The notes beneath the pieces were generated by a model. The model saw only the letters and a program-made list of their open reading frames with translations. It was not told where the DNA came from and made no database searches. From Nocardia ignorata NBRC 108230 (GTDB lineage Bacteria; Actinomycetota; Actinomycetes; Mycobacteriales; Mycobacteriaceae): DNA of 64,000 nt. Each line of letters opens with the position of its first letter. Position 1 is the stretch's first letter. This document shows, piece by piece, positions 38,353-46,412 of this stretch. The stretch is from assembly GCF_001612905.1 (NCBI RefSeq), contig NZ_BDBI01000020.1, positions 124,001 to 188,000 of the forward strand, read 5' to 3'. The position numbers were made by a program, and so were the translations under genes.

Positions 38353-38640
38353 TCAGTGTGAAGTACCCGCAGGGTGACCCGGCACGGACGCGATGGCGAT
38401 CTCGTATTCGGTACTGTCGCGCGCGGCGAACTGCTGGATTCCATCCCAATCGAAAACGGCGGCTCCGTTCTCGACCTCGGCCTGGAATTCGGTCCACGTG
38501 AGGCCGCCGGGGAAGCGTCCGATGCCGTCGAACTCCTCGACGTGCCACCGCCAATCGTTCGAGCGGAACCGCGTGAGGATTTCACGCAGGAGCACCGGGG
38601 TTCCCCGCTCGGTCCACATGGGAATCGTCTCGACAAGCAT
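38353..38640 (-). CDS. Hypothetical protein
   Basis: A 95-aa soluble protein with an unusually high tryptophan and acidic content (SNDWRWHVEEFDGIGRFPGG, LTWTEFQAEVENGAAVFDW). GAGGAT lies before ATG 38640. No family is recognised. Its size and its place beside a SUKH protein would suit a small immunity or accessory protein. Confidence 0.5.
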   Translation of the reverse strand: MLVETIPMWTERGTPVLLREILTRFRSNDWRWHVEEFDGIGRFPGGLTWTEFQAEVENGAAVFDWDGIQQFAARDSTEYEIAIASVPGHPAGTSH

Positions 38641-38805
38641 CACGCATCCTCACTGACATGGGCATACGTGTGCCGTCGACGGGCGAGTACTTCAGACCAT
38701 ATCCGAGATCGGTGGTAGTAAAATCCTGCGCATGCCGCGTACTCGGGCAGCATGGTCGCGCGTGTCGATCACGGCGCAGTGACTACTCCTGGTCTCGTCG
38801 CCAGC

Positions 38806-39273
38806 TCAATGCCGGATAAGACCGCCGACCGGAGTAGACGTGACGTGGCCGGTCGCCGGGAGGGTTTGTGCCAGGGCCAGGCCGGAGTCGACAAGGGATG
38901 ATCGGCGGAGGTAGGCGACTTCGGAGATCGGGGTCCAGGTCGGTTCGACTGTGGCCCCGCTCGGTTCGGCTCGGAGGCGGCCGCCGGTGACGCGGACGAG
39001 ATAGAAGATGCCGATGTTCTGGTGCTCTTCGCCCGAGTGGGCCTCATGTGCCGGGATCACCCTTGAATCGACTCCGAGTAATCGTTCGACGACGCCGGTG
39101 AGACCGGTCTCCTCCGCAAGCTCGCGGGTCACGGCATCGAAGGGGTCCTCTCCCTGATCGACCCCACCTCCCGGAAGCGTCCAGGTGGTTTCGCCGCTTT
39201 CGGCGATGTGGCGAACGAGCAGCACCCGATCATGTTCGCGGCAGACGCCGTATGCCGCGATTCTCGAAGTCAC
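38806..39273 (-). CDS. Nudix hydrolase
   Basis: A 155-aa pyrophosphohydrolase from GTG 39273. The complete Nudix box is at residues 36-58: GGVDQGEDPFDAVT then RELAEETGL, with the metal-binding REXXEE glutamates intact. The N-terminal VTSRIAAYGVCREHDRVLLV is usual for the MutT-like group. The substrate is not predictable. Confidence 0.9.
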   Translation of the reverse strand: MTSRIAAYGVCREHDRVLLVRHIAESGETTWTLPGGGVDQGEDPFDAVTRELAEETGLTGVVERLLGVDSRVIPAHEAHSGEEHQNIGIFYLVRVTGGRLRAEPSGATVEPTWTPISEVAYLRRSSLVDSGLALAQTLPATGHVTSTPVGGLIRH

Positions 39274-39388
39274 CCGGTGAATTCTATCTCCGCGCCCGCG
39301 TGGTGGCAGGACCGGTACTGGTGGTGAACCTCGGTACCACGATCGCACGTGTGCAATGGTATTCGAAAAGTTCCGCTTGCCTGGTTGG

Positions 39389-39919
39389 TCAGCCGGTGCG
39401 AAGCAGGATCCTGTGGGTCTCATCGAGGTGTCGGTCGACAACGAATCCAGCGGTGGTTCCGGCTATGGGTGGTTCGCCTGTCCACGGCAGTGCGGACCAC
39501 ACGCCGTCGAATTCGACTACGTATTCACGGTTCGATGAAAAGACGTGAGTGATTTCGGCGGTCACTTCCGAACCCACAGGATGGCGGCGCTTCACAGCAT
39601 GCCATTCTCGGTCACTCATGGTCCACCCGGCCGCTGCGCTCGGCCGGAAGGTGGCATCGAGCGGCCAGAGCCGAACTTGTCGGTGCGTGTGCTGGAGGAC
39701 CTCGAATTCTGTGACGGTGCCTACGGTCGGCCAGTGATCGACGGATTCCGGAAGGTTGAGGACATCGACGAATCCTGTTGGCGGCCGGCCTAGATCGACA
39801 AACAATCCGATGGTGCCGGGGCGCGGGATCATCGTGACGACTCCGGTCACGTGGTCGCCGACCGGATATGTTCTGCGAGCCGCGTCGAGGCTGGGTTCGT
39901 TCGGGTCGGGTTCGGTCAT
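39389..39919 (-). CDS. S1-like RNA-binding domain protein
   Basis: A 176-aa protein with two OB/S1-like stretches: VGDHVTGVVTMIPRPGTIGL then FVDLGRPPTGFVDV, and a second, VGSEVTAEITHVFSSNREYV. Such small S1-like proteins are typically of unknown function and may be immunity-type. The start overlaps the stop of the preceding gene by ATGA, so the two are co-translated. Confidence 0.65.
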   Translation of the reverse strand: MTEPDPNEPSLDAARRTYPVGDHVTGVVTMIPRPGTIGLFVDLGRPPTGFVDVLNLPESVDHWPTVGTVTEFEVLQHTHRQVRLWPLDATFRPSAAAGWTMSDREWHAVKRRHPVGSEVTAEITHVFSSNREYVVEFDGVWSALPWTGEPPIAGTTAGFVVDRHLDETHRILLRTG

Positions 39920-40326
39920 TGCGCGACCACCCGGCGACGGGCCTCCCGAACCAGCGGGCTCACGCGGAACATCTCACCAGGGTCTGAGTTCTCCAAATCT
40001 GCCCAGTACTCGAGCCTTTCCGCTATTGCTGGCGCTCGTGTGGCCTCGTACACCGCAACCAGCGTGTCGATCAACTGCTGGGTTCGTTCCGGCGGATCGT
40101 CCTGTGCCGCCGTGGTGGCCAGATGGCTTTCGGCCGAATCGAGGACCAGATCCAGTAACCAGTAACTCAGTTCCCAGTCGGATTTGTGTGCGAGTAGCAG
40201 ACGAGCGAAGTCATCGAGCCGCTCCGGATCGGACACCTCGACAGGCCAGTCCTGCATCCAGTTTTCGTGCGGGATGTTGGCCAGTTGCGCTACTCGAGTC
40301 GCCGAGTTCCCGCTTGGATAGATCAT
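39916..40326 (-). CDS. Hypothetical protein coupled to the S1-like gene
   Basis: A 136-aa acidic, helix-rich protein (PERLDDFARLLLAHKSDWEL, ERTQQLIDTLVAVYEATRAP). No domain is recognised. ATG 40326 is chosen; a TTG at 40344 would add six residues. It is the last gene of the accessory block before the steroid operators resume. Confidence 0.6.
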   Translation of the reverse strand: MIYPSGNSATRVAQLANIPHENWMQDWPVEVSDPERLDDFARLLLAHKSDWELSYWLLDLVLDSAESHLATTAAQDDPPERTQQLIDTLVAVYEATRAPAIAERLEYWADLENSDPGEMFRVSPLVREARRRVVAQ

Positions 40327-40408
40327 GCAGAGCAAGGTAACCAACTCAGCGCAATCTCGGCGATTCGGCGAGGGCGGGTCGCCGCAGGCATCGGGCTCGG
40401 GCGGGCGC

Positions 40409-40453
40409 TCCCGCTAGGTGGGAAGTCTCGTCGCATCGCCCGCTCACCGGGAA
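40409..40453. promoter_or_regulatory. Steroid-locus operators upstream of the SDR pair
   Basis: TCCCGCTAGGTGGGAA (40409-40424) and GCCCGCTCACCGGGAA (40438-40453), centres 29 bp apart. The -10-like TAGCGT (40483-40488) begins 37.5 bp after the proximal centre. Confidence 0.78.
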
Positions 40454-40524
40454 AGCCTGGCGATTCGGGGGTGTGGCGAACCTAGCGTCGGCCGGGTGGA
40501 CACTCGATTTGGTAGGGGCGCCCG

Positions 40525-41319
40525 ATGAATCGCATGCAGGACAGGGTCGCGCTGGTCACCGGTGCGGCGAGGGGTATGGGTCGTGCGCACTGTATGCGGC
40601 TCGCCGAGGAGGGCGCCGATATCATCGCGCTCGATATAGACGCCGCAACGGAATTGGCGACGACCAAGGAGGCCGTCGAGGCGTTTGGGCGGCGGTGCGT
40701 CACCGCTACTGCCGATGTGCGTGAGGCGGACGTGCTCGATGCGGCCGTTGCCGGTGGAGTGCATGAGCTCGGCAGGCTCGACGTGATCGTGGCCAACGCG
40801 GGTATCTACACCGACCTCGCGCCGTCGTGGGAGCTCACCGATCAGGCCTGGCAGCGGACCATCGATATCAATCTGACCGGTGCCTGGCACACGGTGCGTG
40901 CCGGTGCACAGGCCCTGGCCGACGGTGGGTCGATCGTGATCGTCAGCTCCGTCAACGGGATCGTGGGCGGGGCCATGGCGGCGCATTATTCGGCGAGTAA
41001 GCATGCCGTGGTCGGGTTGGCGCGCACGCTCGCCAACGAGCTCGGCCCGCGTGGCATCCGGGTGAACACCGTGCATCCGGGGTCGGTGGCGACGCCGATG
41101 ATTCTCAACGACGAGGTCTACGCGAAACTGCGCCCGGACCTGCCGAATCCGACGCGGCAGGACGCGGCCGAGGCGCTGGCCCGCCGTACCCTGCTGCCGG
41201 TTCCGTGGGTGGAACCGGTCGACGTCAGCAATGCCGTGCTCTTCCTCGCATCCGACGAGTCCCGTTATGTGACGGGAACCCAGCTCGTGGTGGATGCCGG
41301 ACTGACTCAGAAGGTGTGA
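40525..41319 (+). CDS. Short-chain dehydrogenase/reductase
   Basis: A 264-aa classical SDR: nucleotide loop TGAARGMG, NAG motif (VANAGIYTDL), SS-x-Y-x-K active site (SSVNGIVGGAMAAHYSASKHA) and the RGIRVNTVHPGSVATPM loop. It resembles mycofactocin-coupled SDRs in the C-terminal half but lacks the long beta2-alpha insertion. It is followed one base later by a second SDR and probably co-transcribed from the operator-controlled promoter. A hydroxysteroid dehydrogenase role is inferred from context. Confidence 0.88.
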   Translation: MNRMQDRVALVTGAARGMGRAHCMRLAEEGADIIALDIDAATELATTKEAVEAFGRRCVTATADVREADVLDAAVAGGVHELGRLDVIVANAGIYTDLAPSWELTDQAWQRTIDINLTGAWHTVRAGAQALADGGSIVIVSSVNGIVGGAMAAHYSASKHAVVGLARTLANELGPRGIRVNTVHPGSVATPMILNDEVYAKLRPDLPNPTRQDAAEALARRTLLPVPWVEPVDVSNAVLFLASDESRYVTGTQLVVDAGLTQKV

Positions 41320-41320
41320 C

Positions 41321-42148
41321 ATGGGACGGGTTTCGGGCAAAGTAGCGGTCGTGACCGGCGCCGCGCGCGGTATCGGGCGCGCGCAGGCGATCCGGCTGGC
41401 CGAGGAGGGTGCCGACATCATCGCGGTCGACCTCTGCGGACCGGTCGACACCGTGGTGACGCCACCGGCGAGCCGAGACGATCTCGACGAGACCGTTCGT
41501 GCCGTCGAGGCGACGGGTGCGCGGATCGTCGCCACGGTCGTCGACGTGCGCGACGGGTCGGCGTTGCGGTCCGCCGTCGACGCCGGGGTCGGTGAGCTGG
41601 GCGGGCTCGACATCGTCTGCGCCACAGCCGGAATCAGTTCGAGCGCGTTCGCTCTCGAGCTGACCGAGCAGCAGTGGCAGACCATGATCGACGTCAACCT
41701 CACCGGTGTGTGGCAGACCTGCAAGGCGGCCACACCCCACCTCATCGCCCGTGACGGGGGAGCGATGATCCTGACCAGTTCCATCGCCGGCTTGCGCGGG
41801 CTGGTCGGCGTCTCCCACTATGTCGCGGCCAAACACGGTGTCGTCGGGTTGATGCGTTCGCTGGCGAAGGAACTCGCGCCGCACCATGTCCGGGTGAACA
41901 CCGTGCACCCGACCAACGTGGACACGCCGATGATCCAGAACGACATGGTGCGCAAGGTCTTTCGGCCGGACCGGGAGAATCCGACCCGCGAGGAGTTCGC
42001 CGAGGCCGCCACGTCGATGAACATGCTGCCCATCCCGTGGGTCGACCCCGTCGACATCGCCAACGCCACCCTGTTCCTGGCCTCCGACGAAGCCCGCTAC
42101 ATCACCGCCGTCACCCTGCCGGTGGACGCGGGCAGCACCCAACGCTAG
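41321..42148 (+). CDS. Mycofactocin-coupled SDR family oxidoreductase
   Basis: A 275-aa SDR with TGAARGIGRAQAIRLAEEGA and the insertion after beta-2 (DLCGPVDTVVTPPASRDDLD) that marks the mycofactocin-linked group, in which NAD is bound tightly and recycled through the peptide-derived cofactor. The active site SSIAGLRGLVGVSHYVAAKH and end loop HPTNVDTPMIQNDM are intact. Likely substrates are secondary alcohols, here perhaps a steroid hydroxyl. It is convergent with helR. Confidence 0.88.
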   Translation: MGRVSGKVAVVTGAARGIGRAQAIRLAEEGADIIAVDLCGPVDTVVTPPASRDDLDETVRAVEATGARIVATVVDVRDGSALRSAVDAGVGELGGLDIVCATAGISSSAFALELTEQQWQTMIDVNLTGVWQTCKAATPHLIARDGGAMILTSSIAGLRGLVGVSHYVAAKHGVVGLMRSLAKELAPHHVRVNTVHPTNVDTPMIQNDMVRKVFRPDRENPTREEFAEAATSMNMLPIPWVDPVDIANATLFLASDEARYITAVTLPVDAGSTQR

Positions 42149-42167
42149 GTCGGTGGCCTCCGGAACA

Positions 42168-44354
42168 TCACCGGACCAGGAGGGGTTCCGGAGCCTCGAC
42201 AAGGCCGGTGAGTGCGTTCGGGAGGGGGTCGTGGTGGACCACGCCGAGGCGCTGGGTGGCGCGGGTGAGTGCGACGTACAGCTCCGCCGCGCCACGCGGT
42301 CCCTCCGCGAGGATCCTTCCCGGTTCGACGACGAGCACGGAGTCGAACTCCAGGCCCTTGGTCTCCGACGCGGGCACGGTGCCCGGCATGCCGACCGGGC
42401 CGATCACCACACTCGTGCCCTCCCGGTCCGCCTCGGTACGCACGAATGCCTCGATAGCCGAACGAAATTCGGAGGCGTCGACCTGTTGCGACCACGGCTG
42501 AACACCACACGCGCGCACCGAGTCGGGTGGCCGAACCTCCGGCGCGAACTCGGCGAGCACGGCGGCGGCGACCGTCATGATCTCGGCGGGCGTGCGGTAG
42601 TTCACCGTGAGTGAGCGGTACACCCAGCGGCCCGGAACATACGGGTCGAGCACCGTCGCCCACGCGGTGGCCCCTGCCGGTGACCGGCGCTGGGCCAGGT
42701 CACCGACAATGGTGAACGACCGGCTCGGGCAGCGGCGCATCAGCACCCGCCAGTCCATCTCCGAGAGCTCCTGGGCCTCGTCGACCACCACGTGCCCGTA
42801 GGTCCAATCACGGTCGGCCGCAGCACGTTCGGCGAGCTCGCGGGTGTCGCGCTCGAGGAACCGGTCGGCGAGGTCCTCGCCGTAGAGCATGTCCTGGGCG
42901 AGCAGGTGATCCTCGTCGTCCATCAGGTCTTCGCGGCTGATCAGGGTGTCGAGCACGCCCTCGGCGTAGGCGGCTTCGGCCTTGCGGGCGCGTTCGGCGC
43001 TGTCGTCGGCGGGAGTGTCGCGACCGAGCAGGTCGACCAGTTCGTCGAGCAGCGGCACATCCGAGACCGTCCACGCGGTAGCGTCGGCCCGCCACAGCGA
43101 CTCGTCCGCGTTCGCGGCGCGAAGTCGCTCCGGGGACGAATACAGTTCGCCGAGAAGACCTTCCGGGGTGAGAACAGGCCAGCATTCGTCGAGCACAGCG
43201 ACGAAGTCGGCGTTCTCGGCGAGTTCGGCGGTCAGGTCCGCTCGCAGCTGCTCCCACGCCTCGCTGTCCTCGCGCGTCAACCAGCCCTTCCCGATGCGGG
43301 CGATCGCCCGTTCGGTGAGCACATAGGTGACGATCTCGGCGAACACCGCCCGCGCCTCGTTGTGCGGTCGTCCGCTCGCCCGCGCCTCCTCGCGCGCCCA
43401 CTCCGCGACGGCCGCGTCGACGCGCACCGTCGCGTCGGCCAGCTCGATGTCCCGCGGCGCCGCGGGGAGGCGTTGCCGGTCCGCGATCGCGGCACCGAGC
43501 ACATCGAGAATGCGCAGCGAGCCTTTGCCGCGCGCCGCTTCCGGTATGTCCTCCGCCGTGGCGTGCAACCCGGGCATCAGATCGGCGGCGGTGGCGAAGA
43601 CGACATTCGTCTCACCGAGGGCGGGCAGCACGTGCGCGATGTGGTTCAGGAACGCCGGATTCGGGCCGACCACCAGTACACCTTGGCGTTCCATCCGCTT
43701 GCGCTGGGTGTAGAGCAGATAGGCCACCCGATGCAGCGCCACGACGGTCTTGCCGGTACCGGGGCCGCCTTCGATCACGGTGACGCCCGGGTGTTCGAGG
43801 CGGATGATCTCGTCCTGCTCGGCCTGGATGGTCGCCACGATGTCGCGCATCCCGTCTCCGCGCGGTGCGTTCACCGCCGCCAGCAGCGCCGCGTCGCCGC
43901 CTTCGCCCGCGTCGGGCCTGCCGAGGACCTCGTCGGTGAAGTCGAGCACCCGGCGATCGCGGGTGTGGAACTGCCGTCGCCTGCGCATGCCCTCCGGGTT
44001 GGCGGCGGTGGCCACATAGAACGGGCGTGCGGCGGGTGCGCGCCAGTCGAGCAGCAGTGGTTCGAAATCGTCGCCGGCATCGAACAGGCCGATGCGGCCG
44101 ATGTAGGACCGTTCGCCCGAGACCGCGTCCAGCCTGCCGAAACACAGACCGTTGTCGGCGACGTTCAGGCGCTGGATCTCCTTCCCGAGCGCGCGCACCT
44201 CGTTGTCGCGTTCCATCGGAGAGTTACCGGTGCCGCGCAGTGCGGCGCTGTAGCGGCCCTTCACCTGTGCGCGCTCGGCGTCGAGCCGCGCGTACAGGCG
44301 CGCCACGTACTCGCGCTCCGACCGCAATTCCTCGTCGTGACCGTGTTCCGGCAC
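42168..44354 (-). CDS. helR: HelR/HelD-type RNA polymerase recycling ATPase
   Basis: A 728-aa UvrD-like superfamily 1 ATPase that dislodges stalled or drug-bound RNA polymerase. The N-terminal coiled coil (residues 6-65) is the secondary-channel arm. Walker A is GGPGTGKT (196-203), the DEAQ box is in HVVVDEAQELSEMDW, and the SF1 motif VNYRTPAEI and ALTRATQRL follow. Actinobacterial HelR gives rifampicin tolerance and is often preceded by a rifamycin-associated palindrome; a similar palindrome lies 60 bases upstream. A general HelD role is the alternative. The start is GTG 44354. Confidence 0.85.
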   Translation of the reverse strand: MPEHGHDEELRSEREYVARLYARLDAERAQVKGRYSAALRGTGNSPMERDNEVRALGKEIQRLNVADNGLCFGRLDAVSGERSYIGRIGLFDAGDDFEPLLLDWRAPAARPFYVATAANPEGMRRRRQFHTRDRRVLDFTDEVLGRPDAGEGGDAALLAAVNAPRGDGMRDIVATIQAEQDEIIRLEHPGVTVIEGGPGTGKTVVALHRVAYLLYTQRKRMERQGVLVVGPNPAFLNHIAHVLPALGETNVVFATAADLMPGLHATAEDIPEAARGKGSLRILDVLGAAIADRQRLPAAPRDIELADATVRVDAAVAEWAREEARASGRPHNEARAVFAEIVTYVLTERAIARIGKGWLTREDSEAWEQLRADLTAELAENADFVAVLDECWPVLTPEGLLGELYSSPERLRAANADESLWRADATAWTVSDVPLLDELVDLLGRDTPADDSAERARKAEAAYAEGVLDTLISREDLMDDEDHLLAQDMLYGEDLADRFLERDTRELAERAAADRDWTYGHVVVDEAQELSEMDWRVLMRRCPSRSFTIVGDLAQRRSPAGATAWATVLDPYVPGRWVYRSLTVNYRTPAEIMTVAAAVLAEFAPEVRPPDSVRACGVQPWSQQVDASEFRSAIEAFVRTEADREGTSVVIGPVGMPGTVPASETKGLEFDSVLVVEPGRILAEGPRGAAELYVALTRATQRLGVVHHDPLPNALTGLVEAPEPLLVR

Positions 44355-44413
44355 AAGCCCTCACTTTCGGTGTTTCCGCAGGTGAAATGCTGCGGCCGAC
44401 GATTATGCGCCAC

Positions 44414-44442
44414 AAAGGGGGCCTTGTGGCAAGGCCCCCTTT
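44414..44442. promoter_or_regulatory. Palindrome resembling the rifamycin-associated element (RAE)
   Basis: Perfect 12-bp arms AAAGGGGGCCTT / AAGGCCCCCTTT with loop GTGGC, between the hydrolase stop and helR start. The core GGGCCTTGTGGCAAGGCCC resembles the RAE inverted repeat known upstream of rifamycin-resistance genes including helR. On the reverse strand it could also act as a terminator for the hydrolase operon. Confidence 0.65.
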
Positions 44443-44474
44443 ACGGTATACAGTGAAGGTGGAAAGAGACGCTG

Positions 44475-45326
44475 TCAGCGCGTGAGGAACGCCAGCACCG
44501 TCGATTCGAATTCTTCCTTCCGCTCGATCATCGCCCAGTGCCCGCAGTTCGGGAACACGTGCAATTCGGCGCGCGGAATCGTGCGCATGGGGATCAGCGC
44601 CATGTCGAGCGGGCTCACCCGGTCGTCGCGGCCCCAGGTGACCAGCGTCGGCGCCTGCACCTTGTGCAGCATGGCCCAGGGCGGGGGCGCGTCCGAGGCT
44701 TCCATCGCCCGCACCATCGCCGTGAACGCCGCCTTGCTGTACATGCGCCGGGCGCTTTCCAGGGTCGCGGGATCGGTGGCCTGCGTCCAGCGCTCCTCGA
44801 CGAGTTCCTCGGTCACCATCGCCGGATCGAACACCATCGAATGCAACCACTGCACGAGACGTTCCCGCGTGGGCTCCTCGGTGAACTCCTGCAGCAGCTT
44901 GATCCCCTCGCCGGGGCCGGGGCTGAACAGGTTGCGCCCGATCCCGCCGATGGTCACCAGCTTGCCCACCCGGTCCGGTTGCGCGATAGCGTAATTCAGC
45001 GCCACGCCACCGCCCATCGAGTTACCGATGATATCGACCCGCTCCAGGCCGAGCCCGTCGACGAAGCGCGCCACCGCGTCCAGGGCGGTCACCATCGGGT
45101 GCCCGCCGAAGTCGTCGCTCACGCCGAAACCGGGGAACTCGAGAACCAGGCAGCGGAACCGCTCGGCGAAGGTGGCCAGATTGCCACGGAAGTTGCGCCA
45201 CCCGGTCACCCCGGGACCGGAGCCGTGCAGCAACAGCAGGGGCGGGCCGTCGCCGGCCTCGTGGTAACGCAGAACCCCTGCGTCGGTGGGCAATTCGCGC
45301 AACGTGCCGTCATAGGTGATGCTCAT
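44475..45326 (-). CDS. hsaD: Meta-cleavage product hydrolase HsaD-like
   Basis: A 283-aa alpha/beta hydrolase that cleaves the C-C bond of the ring-fission product made by HsaC. Oxyanion motif HGSGPG (34-39), nucleophile Ser103 in GNSMGGG, acid Asp235 in WGRDDR and base His263 in NCGHWAMIE match HsaD/BphD. The start shares one base with the SDR stop (TGATG), so it is coupled. Last gene of ksi-kstD-orf-SDR-hsaD. Confidence 0.87.
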   Translation of the reverse strand: MSITYDGTLRELPTDAGVLRYHEAGDGPPLLLLHGSGPGVTGWRNFRGNLATFAERFRCLVLEFPGFGVSDDFGGHPMVTALDAVARFVDGLGLERVDIIGNSMGGGVALNYAIAQPDRVGKLVTIGGIGRNLFSPGPGEGIKLLQEFTEEPTRERLVQWLHSMVFDPAMVTEELVEERWTQATDPATLESARRMYSKAAFTAMVRAMEASDAPPPWAMLHKVQAPTLVTWGRDDRVSPLDMALIPMRTIPRAELHVFPNCGHWAMIERKEEFESTVLAFLTR

Positions 45327-46117
45327 CAGGCGTGGGTACCCCCGTCGATACGGATCTCCGTGCCGGTGATGAACGCGCCGTCCTCGGACACCAGCATGGC
45401 GATCACGCCCGCCACCGCGTCCGGGTCGCCCATGCCCGCGCCACCGGACTCGAGTTCGGTGGGCAACACGGGAGACAGCTTGGCGAACAGCGACCAGTCG
45501 GCATCGGCGGGCACGTAACCGCCGGTGGCATCGGTGATCCCGGACTTGATGCTGCCCGGCGCCACCGACACCGCACGCACACCCTTGCCGCCGTACTCGA
45601 GGGCGATGGCATGGGTGAAGGACTGGATGCCGCCCTTGCTCGCCGCGTACGCCGCCATGTACGGGTGCGCGAAGGCCGCCGAGGTGGAGCTGAAGTTCAC
45701 GATGGTCGAGCGCGGATTGGCCAGCAGCGCGGGCAGTGCCTCGCGGACCACCAGGAACGTGCCGGTGAGATTCACCCCGATGATCTGGTTCCACAACTCG
45801 AGGGAGGTCTGCTCGGTGTGCGAAGCGCGCAGGATGCCCGCCGCGTTCACCACCGAATCCAGACCGCCCAGGGTGGCGGTGGCCGACCGGACACCCTCGA
45901 CCACCGATTCCTCGCTGCCGATGTCGAGGGTGAGGACGCTGAAACGTTCACCCGTGCCGCGTTCCTTCGCCTGCGTGGCGGTGGCCGCGAGGCCGTCGGC
46001 CGACACGTCGGCGCCGACCACCGTGGCGCCCTCGTCGAGCAGGCGCAGCGCCGTCGCGCGGCCGATACCGGATCCGGCGCCGGTGACCAGCGCCCGATGA
46101 CCGTCGAGTCTGTGCAT
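45326..46117 (-). CDS. Short-chain dehydrogenase/reductase
   Basis: A 263-aa classical SDR: TGAGSGIGRATALRLLDEGA, NAAGIL, SSTSAAFAHPYMAAYAASKG (Tyr and Lys of the active site) and GGKGVRAVSVAPGSIKSGI. Placed between the cysteine protein and hsaD in a steroid operon, it is probably a hydroxysteroid dehydrogenase. The ATG 46117 start is 24 bases after the upstream stop. Confidence 0.88.
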   Translation of the reverse strand: MHRLDGHRALVTGAGSGIGRATALRLLDEGATVVGADVSADGLAATATQAKERGTGERFSVLTLDIGSEESVVEGVRSATATLGGLDSVVNAAGILRASHTEQTSLELWNQIIGVNLTGTFLVVREALPALLANPRSTIVNFSSTSAAFAHPYMAAYAASKGGIQSFTHAIALEYGGKGVRAVSVAPGSIKSGITDATGGYVPADADWSLFAKLSPVLPTELESGGAGMGDPDAVAGVIAMLVSEDGAFITGTEIRIDGGTHA

Positions 46118-46141
46118 GATGTTTCTCCTGGTTCTGTCGCC

Positions 46142-46399
46142 TCAGCCGAGGCGGCCGGGGACCGGTTCGTTGCGGAGCTGATCGGTCGCCAATTCGCCTG
46201 CGGCGACAGCTCGTTCGATGGAATCGCGCAGCGCCGGGCAGGTGGGGATCCAGCTGCTCGGCTCGCCGAGGGCCGCCCGGCGGGCGAACTCCGGGCAGGC
46301 GGACTCGGCGTCGTCGAGCCACTGCACGCTGGTGTGACTCGGGCTGAACTTCTCGGCGAGCACCCGGTTTCCGCAGGTGGCGCACTGGATGGGTTGCAT
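46142..46399 (-). CDS. Small cysteine-containing protein of the steroid operon
   Basis: An 85-aa protein with MQPIQCATCGNRVLAEKFSP, then STACPEF-like ESACPEFARRA and PTCPALRDSI, four cysteines that could bind zinc or an Fe-S centre, and a C-terminal PVPGRLG. I associate similar small proteins with kstD operons of Rhodococcus and mycobacteria, but no function is known to me. It lies 13 bases after kstD, so it is surely co-transcribed. Confidence 0.72.
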   Translation of the reverse strand: MQPIQCATCGNRVLAEKFSPSHTSVQWLDDAESACPEFARRAALGEPSSWIPTCPALRDSIERAVAAGELATDQLRNEPVPGRLG

Positions 46400-46412
46400 G
46401 ATCTTCCCCGGG

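Noticed and set aside
44414..44442. Palindrome before helR as merely a terminator
   Set aside because: It could end the hsaD transcript, but the symmetric core resembles the RAE and lies at the right place before a helR-type gene; both roles are kept open.
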